Origin: Prevotella sp.
GTDB lineage: Bacteria; Bacteroidota; Bacteroidia; Bacteroidales; Bacteroidaceae
DNA length: 64,000 nucleotides
NCBI GenBank assembly: GCA_022779305.1
Contig: JALFSW010000087.1
Span: 1 to 64,000 of the forward strand
Direction of reading: 5' to 3'
Positions 58,485-64,000 of the stretch are shown piece by piece. How positions within the stretch are numbered: position 1 is the first letter of the stretch; every line of letters starts with the position of its first letter. The notes beneath the pieces were generated by a model that was given only the letters and a program-made list of their open reading frames with translations, was not told the origin of the DNA and ran no database searches. The translations under genes were made by a program, and so were the position numbers.

Positions 58485-60689
58485 ATGAGAAAATTTAACA
58501 TCCAACTCATTTTAGTAGCACTCTTGTGTTCAGTGCAGTCAGCATTTGCCGAAGAGTGGAGCTACAATTTTGAGAATTTCAACACAGCCATTAATTCTGC
58601 GGGCGCAAGAACAGCTATCAGTGCAACGCTCAATGGCTTGGAATGGCGTATGTATGGTGTTACGAGTAAAAAAGAAAACCAAGGCGACTATGCTATCGGA
58701 GATGGTTCGATGCGTATCTATGGCATAGTCAACAAAGCAAAAGAAATGACCCACTTCACACTCGCTACAAAGCGTGATATTGGTACGTTTAAATTTATGT
58801 TTGGTGCAAACGAACAATGGGTGAACCATCAAGTAGAATGGATTGTGCAATGGTCTACAAATGGCGAAAGCTGGACCACCGTTGGCGACCCATTCAGAGC
58901 GAGTAATTTTGCTATCGAAGTGGAAAGAGTCATCAACCAACCTTCTGCATTTGTACGTATCGTGAGAGCCGACTATACTACTTATGATTTCAAATCGGGA
59001 ACTTCTTATGGCTTCCTTGCACACATTGATAACATGAGCATCAGTGACATCACCGCAGGACCAAGCGTAACGCTTTCAGCCTCGGCAGGTGTATTGGACT
59101 TTGGCGAAATGGCTTTGGGTGCAACAGCAGAGAAAACCTTCACAGTCAATTATGCCGGTGGTGAGGGTGAGCCAGAAATCACACTTGATGGTCAAGATAA
59201 AGATGCTTTCATGTTCACACAGCAAACAGATGCAACAGCAGGAACACAAACCATTTCAGTTTCTTGTAAGGCATATCGCCGTGGCACACACACAGCATTC
59301 CTTAACATTCACTATGGTGGTTTGGAAACCAATGTAAATCTCACGGCTGTGGGTAAACGTGCAGACGATAACCAAAAGTTCAGCGGTGGTGAAGGAACAG
59401 AAACAAATCCTTACCTCATTTCAAGCGATTTAGATCTCTTAGAACTCTCTGATGATGTTGAAATGAAGCTCAACACCTATAAAGGAAAGTTCTTCAAGAT
59501 GACGAATAACATTTCAATGAAAGATGCTACAAACTTCCGCAGCATTGGTAACAACTTCGGTCGTACGGCGGATGACGAAAATTACATTCGTCCTTTCTCT
59601 GGAACATTCGATGGTGCAGGCTTCACCATCTCTGATTTAAAGATTATTCGCATTGACAATCTGTTTGTAGGACTCTTCGGAATCATCAATGATGCAACCA
59701 TCAAGAACCTCACCATCTCTAAGAGTAAATTAAACGCAAAGGCTGGCGTTGCAGCAGTTGCAGGTTTGATGTTGAACGCATCCGTAATTGAAAACTGCCA
59801 CACAACTGCCGATGTTGAAATAATCTGCGACAACTTCTATGCAGCAGGTATCTGTGGAGGTGCTTTGAATGGCAAAGGTGGACGCATCTCTGATTGTACC
59901 AATTCGGCAACGGTTACCGGAAATACGGGCATGACGGCTGGTGTTATCGGTTATTCTGGACAAGAAGGTTTTCTCATTGAACGTTGTGGAAACTACGGAA
60001 CCATCACCGACAAGATCTCTTTCGTGGGCGGTATCATTGCAGGAACAGAAAACACAATTCACATCAACGACTGTTTCAATGCAGGAGAAATCAATATGCT
60101 GAACTCACAATCTGCAAACAACACTCGTGGTGGAGGTATTTTGGGTAGCGCAGAAAAAGTAGACAAGGGTATGATCTACATCAACAACTGCTACAATGTG
60201 GGGCGATTCAATACGCTTGCGCAATCGCTTCACCCTATCTTCGACTGCACAGTGTTCTGGGAACCCGGAAACTATACATTGAAGAACAACTATTACTCAC
60301 AGGAAATCAATAACTATCAATATGATTCAGAGTACGTTCCAGAAGAACACAAAGTGATTGCGGTTTCTGTTGCAGAAATGAAAACAGATGCGTTCATAAA
60401 GAAACTCAATGTTTGGCACAACACATGGATTTTTAAAGATGGTGTGAACAATGGTTTCCCTGTGCCAGAAGGTGAGGTTGCAAGTGCTATCAACACAACC
60501 AACGCAACTGCAAAACCAGTCGTTTCGATTGTTAATGGTAAGTTAGTGGTAAGTGGCAACTGCACAGACATCGTTGTTTATGACGTGAATGGTAAGCGTG
60601 TCAATGCTGATGCGTTGTTCACCAAAGGATTGTATATCGTAAAAATGACAGTTGATGGCAAAACTTTTGCAACAAAAGTGATGCGCTAA
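58485..60689 (+). CDS. Secreted GLUG-like repeat protein with T9SS-type sorting domain
   Basis: Signal peptide; FSGTFDGAGFTISDLKI...GLFGIINDATIKNLTI, AGICGGALNGKGGRISDCTN; CTD IVVYDVNGKRVNADALFTKGLYIVKMTVDGKTFATKVMR. Confidence 0.78.
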   Translation: MRKFNIQLILVALLCSVQSAFAEEWSYNFENFNTAINSAGARTAISATLNGLEWRMYGVTSKKENQGDYAIGDGSMRIYGIVNKAKEMTHFTLATKRDIGTFKFMFGANEQWVNHQVEWIVQWSTNGESWTTVGDPFRASNFAIEVERVINQPSAFVRIVRADYTTYDFKSGTSYGFLAHIDNMSISDITAGPSVTLSASAGVLDFGEMALGATAEKTFTVNYAGGEGEPEITLDGQDKDAFMFTQQTDATAGTQTISVSCKAYRRGTHTAFLNIHYGGLETNVNLTAVGKRADDNQKFSGGEGTETNPYLISSDLDLLELSDDVEMKLNTYKGKFFKMTNNISMKDATNFRSIGNNFGRTADDENYIRPFSGTFDGAGFTISDLKIIRIDNLFVGLFGIINDATIKNLTISKSKLNAKAGVAAVAGLMLNASVIENCHTTADVEIICDNFYAAGICGGALNGKGGRISDCTNSATVTGNTGMTAGVIGYSGQEGFLIERCGNYGTITDKISFVGGIIAGTENTIHINDCFNAGEINMLNSQSANNTRGGGILGSAEKVDKGMIYINNCYNVGRFNTLAQSLHPIFDCTVFWEPGNYTLKNNYYSQEINNYQYDSEYVPEEHKVIAVSVAEMKTDAFIKKLNVWHNTWIFKDGVNNGFPVPEGEVASAINTTNATAKPVVSIVNGKLVVSGNCTDIVVYDVNGKRVNADALFTKGLYIVKMTVDGKTFATKVMR

Positions 60690-60755
60690 TCAGCAATATT
60701 TTCCAACAAGTTATTTTCAACTCAAAGCCACATAGTGCTTTGAATGACAATTAAT

Positions 60756-60800
60756 AAGTGGTGTGCCAAGATTTAAATCCTATGGTACACCACTTTTTTT
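60756..60800 (+). terminator. Rho-independent terminator
   Basis: AAGTGGTGTGCCA...TGGTACACCACTTTTTTT. Confidence 0.75.
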
Positions 60801-60924
60801 ATTACAGAAGAATGAGAAAATCATATTTCATTGCCTTTTACTCCCGACCTCAACAAAAATCCTAATAAAAAAGAAAAAGTAGTTTTTTCTGCATTATATA
60901 TTATGTAGTTCTCCAAAAAATGAG

Positions 60925-60932
60925 TATCTTTG
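60925..60932 (+). promoter_or_regulatory. -7 element (TATCTTTG)
   Basis: TAnnTTTG motif upstream of tig. Confidence 0.55.
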
Positions 60933-61021
60933 CGCCTTAAAGTGTCTAAACCTTTTTGCATTGGCAAACCATAGGCACATCAATCTTGATAGATAATAAA
61001 TAAAAATATAAGACTTCAAAG

Positions 61022-62392
61022 ATGAAAATTTCATTTGAAAATCCAGACAAAATCAATGGTCTTTTGACCCTCACAGTAGAAGAAGCCGATTACCAAAATG
61101 AGGTAGAAAACACCCTCAAGGATTATCGCAAGCGTGCTAATATCCCAGGATTCCGTCCAGGACAAGCACCCATGGGAATGATCAAACGACAGATGGGTAC
61201 TCAAGTAAAGATGGATGCCATCAATAAAATATTGGGCGAACAGCTCCAAAACTATATTGCTGAGAACAAAATTCATATGCTCGGACAACCCATGGCAGCT
61301 GAATCTCAAGAAGCAGTTGAACTTGAAAAACCTGCCCCCTACGTGTTTAAGTTCGACATTGCGATAGCACCAGAGTTCGACATTGAACTAACAAAGAAAG
61401 ACAAGGTTGATTACTATGAAATAGCCATCGATGATGCGCTTATAGACAAGCAAGTAGAAATGTTTGCTAGCCGCGCTGGACACTACGAAAAGGCTGAAAA
61501 CTTTGAACCAGAAAAGCGCGACATGCTTAAAGGCGACTTGCGAGAGCTTGACGAAAATGGCAACACGCTTGAAGGCGGTGTAACGGTTGAAGCTGCTGTG
61601 ATGATGCCACAATTCATCAAGGTGGATGAACAAAAGCAACTTTTCGATGGTGCGAAACTTGGCGACATCATCACTTTCAATCCTCGCAAAGCCTACCCAG
61701 AAAACGATGCAGAAGTTTCTTCACTCTTGAAAATCAATCGTGATGAAGTAGCTCAACACACAGGCGACTTCTCTTATCAAATCACAGAAATCTCTCGCTT
61801 TGTTAATGCAGAAAACAACAAAGAGCTTTGGGACAATGTTTATGGTCAAGAAGCCGACATCAAAGACGAAAAAGAATTCCGTGAAAAGATTTCTGAAGGC
61901 TTGAAAGGACAATTGGAAGGCGACTCTAACTACAAGTTCATTCAAGACTTGCGTGCCTACACAGAAAAGAAAGTGGGCGAATTGCAGTTCCCCGATGCGC
62001 TTTTGAAACGTATTATGCTTGCCAACAATCAAGATAAGGGGCAAGAATTTGTTGATAAGAACTATGAGCAAAGCATCAAGGAACTCACATGGCACCTCAT
62101 CAAAGAAAAGATTGCAGTTGCAAACGAAATCAAGATTGAAGATGCAGATGTGAGAGAAAGTGCTATCTTCATGGCACGTATTCAATTTGCACAATACGGC
62201 ATGAACAATGTTCCTGAAGAATACCTCAACAATTATGCAGACGAAATGTTGAAGAAACGTGAGAACATTGATAGCTTTGTGGAGGCTGCACTCGATCGCA
62301 AACTCGCTGCAAAAGTGAAGGAAATTGTGAAACTGAATACCAAAAAGGTAACACTCGACGAGTTTAATAAGCTCATTGAGCAAGCACAATAA
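61022..62392 (+). CDS. tig: Trigger factor
   Basis: DYRKRANIPGFRPGQAPMGMIKRQMGTQVKMDAINKIL ribosome-binding domain signature. Confidence 0.93.
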   Translation: MKISFENPDKINGLLTLTVEEADYQNEVENTLKDYRKRANIPGFRPGQAPMGMIKRQMGTQVKMDAINKILGEQLQNYIAENKIHMLGQPMAAESQEAVELEKPAPYVFKFDIAIAPEFDIELTKKDKVDYYEIAIDDALIDKQVEMFASRAGHYEKAENFEPEKRDMLKGDLRELDENGNTLEGGVTVEAAVMMPQFIKVDEQKQLFDGAKLGDIITFNPRKAYPENDAEVSSLLKINRDEVAQHTGDFSYQITEISRFVNAENNKELWDNVYGQEADIKDEKEFREKISEGLKGQLEGDSNYKFIQDLRAYTEKKVGELQFPDALLKRIMLANNQDKGQEFVDKNYEQSIKELTWHLIKEKIAVANEIKIEDADVRESAIFMARIQFAQYGMNNVPEEYLNNYADEMLKKRENIDSFVEAALDRKLAAKVKEIVKLNTKKVTLDEFNKLIEQAQ

Positions 62393-62416
62393 GGTTTGAA
62401 TTAACAAAAAAAACAG

Positions 62417-62452
62417 AAAGTGGATAGGCTTTTCAGCTTATCCACTTTTTAT
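62417..62452 (+). terminator. Rho-independent terminator
   Basis: AAAGTGGATAGGCTTTTCAGCTTATCCACTTTTT. Confidence 0.75.
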
Positions 62453-62574
62453 TTGCATTCACATTGATTCAACCATGTTCTTAGTCATAGAACTACTCTT
62501 GTATAATTACCCGAAAAATAAACGAAAAAACAACTAAACGAAGTTGATCATTTTTTAGAACCACTCTCACCTTA

Positions 62575-62771
62575 AACCCAATTCGGTCATTAGAGACCAA
62601 ACTGATTGCAGCTGATGGTCTGTGCAGGTTGTTTAGCGTTTTATCGCAGATGTAGCGGGCTACTTCAAGAGAAAACGATAAAGAAGATGCCGACAAGCAG
62701 ATGCAAACGGTTGGGAAGTGAATAAATAAGACAAAAAGAAAACCCAAGCGGTCTAATGACCGATTTGGGTT
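62575..62771. repeat. MITE-like family B element, full-length copy (197 bp)
   Basis: AACCCAATTCGGTCATTAGAGACC...GGTCTAATGACCGATTTGGGTT; core GTTTAGCGTTTTATCGCAGATGTAGCGGGCTACTTCAAGAGAAAACGATAAAG. Confidence 0.8.
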
Positions 62772-62827
62772 AAAAGAACTAAACGTGCAATAAAAAAGCA
62801 TGTTTTGCCGTTATCAGATTAATTGTT

Positions 62828-63991
62828 ATGCAATGGACAGACAGAATCCGTAAGGTAAAAATATTTTTGGTAATTGCCGCTGTGGTCATAGCTGTGGCGT
62901 CATTGGTGATTTCTCATTATCTCACCAACGACCTTGCTACACAAGAACGAACAAGAATGGAGGTCTGGGCAGAAGCGATGCGCTCACTCAATCAAGCCGA
63001 CGAAACAACCGACCTTGCACTGGTTCTGAAGGTCTTGAATGAAAACAACACCATCCCTGTGATTGTTTTAGATAATAACGGACAGGTAACAGAGTTTCGC
63101 AACGTTGAAATAGCCGAAAAAAACAAAAAAGACAGCTTGGCGTATGTGTCTGAAATGGCCAATCGTTTGAAAGCATCTGGACACAGCTTACGCATAGATT
63201 TTGCCGACCAAACGAACGATTTCATAGATGTTTGCTATGACGAATCGCTCATTTTGAAACGTTTAGCGATTTATCCCTATGTGCAGTTGGGCGTGGTGAT
63301 GCTATTTGTAGTGGTTGCTATTTTTGCATTGCTCACCTCCAAACGTGCCGAACAAAACAAAGTGTGGGTGGGGCTTAGCAAGGAAACAGCCCACCAGTTG
63401 GGCACTCCCATCTCTTCACTCATGGCATGGGCTGCAGTGCTGAAAGAAACCTATCCCGATGACGCCTTATTGCCAGAAATGAGTAAGGACATAGAACGAT
63501 TACAATTGATAGCCGATCGCTTTTCAAAGATTGGATCGTTGCCCGAGCCCGTTCCCTCGAGTTTGAATGATGTGCTTAGCAACGTTGTGGATTATATGAA
63601 TCGGCGCACCTCAAAGAAAATCATTATAACCAAAAAATTTCCGTCGAACCCTATTATCATTTCTATGAATGCAGCGCTCTTTGAGTGGGTCATTGAAAAT
63701 CTTTGTAAGAATGCCGTTGATGCGATGGCTGGAGAGGGTGGAAAGATCCATTTACGACTCTATGAAAGCGATGCAAAAGCATTTATAGAAGTGAGCGACA
63801 CGGGGAAAGGTATTCGCAAAAAAGATCTCCGAAATGTTTTCCGACCAGGATTTACGACCAAAAGCCGAGGCTGGGGATTGGGGCTTAGTCTTGCCAAGCG
63901 CATCGTAGAAGAATACCACAAAGGGCGTATTTATATAAAAAATTCAGAGGTGGGAAAAGGTACGACTTTTAAAATAGAATTGAAGAAATAA
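62828..63991 (+). CDS. Sensor histidine kinase
   Basis: Two TM helices; LSKETAHQLGTPISSLMAWAAVL H-box; NLCKNAVDAM N-box; GWGLGLSLAKRIVEEYHKG. Confidence 0.92.
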   Translation: MQWTDRIRKVKIFLVIAAVVIAVASLVISHYLTNDLATQERTRMEVWAEAMRSLNQADETTDLALVLKVLNENNTIPVIVLDNNGQVTEFRNVEIAEKNKKDSLAYVSEMANRLKASGHSLRIDFADQTNDFIDVCYDESLILKRLAIYPYVQLGVVMLFVVVAIFALLTSKRAEQNKVWVGLSKETAHQLGTPISSLMAWAAVLKETYPDDALLPEMSKDIERLQLIADRFSKIGSLPEPVPSSLNDVLSNVVDYMNRRTSKKIIITKKFPSNPIIISMNAALFEWVIENLCKNAVDAMAGEGGKIHLRLYESDAKAFIEVSDTGKGIRKKDLRNVFRPGFTTKSRGWGLGLSLAKRIVEEYHKGRIYIKNSEVGKGTTFKIELKK

Positions 63992-64000
63992 TCCTGTTTC

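Noticed and set aside
62493-62801. Conserved peptide FSLEVARYICDKTLNNLH in family B repeats as a gene fragment
   Set aside because: The frame is broken by an indel in the 32.4 kb copy and by a stop in the 13.5 kb copy. The arms covary as a hairpin, so a structured non-coding repeat fits better.

Overview
A 64 kb AT-rich chromosomal segment of a Bacteroidales bacterium, probably Prevotella-like. Support for this: TAnnTTTG promoter motifs, T9SS-type C-terminal sorting domains, BACON and OstA-like proteins, and a fabH-rpmF-DUF177-era-der block. Most of it is housekeeping gene content: recA, asd, lolD, asnS, purB, corA, tnaA, dnaG, cls, rsmD, lrgAB, ompA, mutL, two SurA-like PPIases, guaB, der, era, fabH, rpmF, tig and two tRNA-Val genes. 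There are also several secreted or lipoprotein genes. I found no rRNA, CRISPR array, prophage, intact IS element or defence island. The unexplained structure is intergenic, in at least four short-repeat families. (A) An ~88-bp element sits in sense orientation between a predicted promoter and the start codon of three different genes (purB, in tandem; tnaA; a small membrane protein). It carries alternating CGTTTTT/AAAAACG segments that allow two exclusive foldings. (B) A ~196-bp MITE-like element has imperfect terminal inverted repeats (AACCCAATTCGGTCATTAG...) and an internal hairpin whose arms covary between copies. It also has deletion-derivative and ends-only forms. (C) Four arrays of a 15-bp dyad (AACTGAGGCTCACTT) repeat at a strict 22-bp period. 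(D) A ~130-bp fold-back element (GGGCGACCACAAGGG...) has a second, degenerate relic. Families A, B and C co-cluster in repeat islands. All calls come from reading the sequence; no database search was run.
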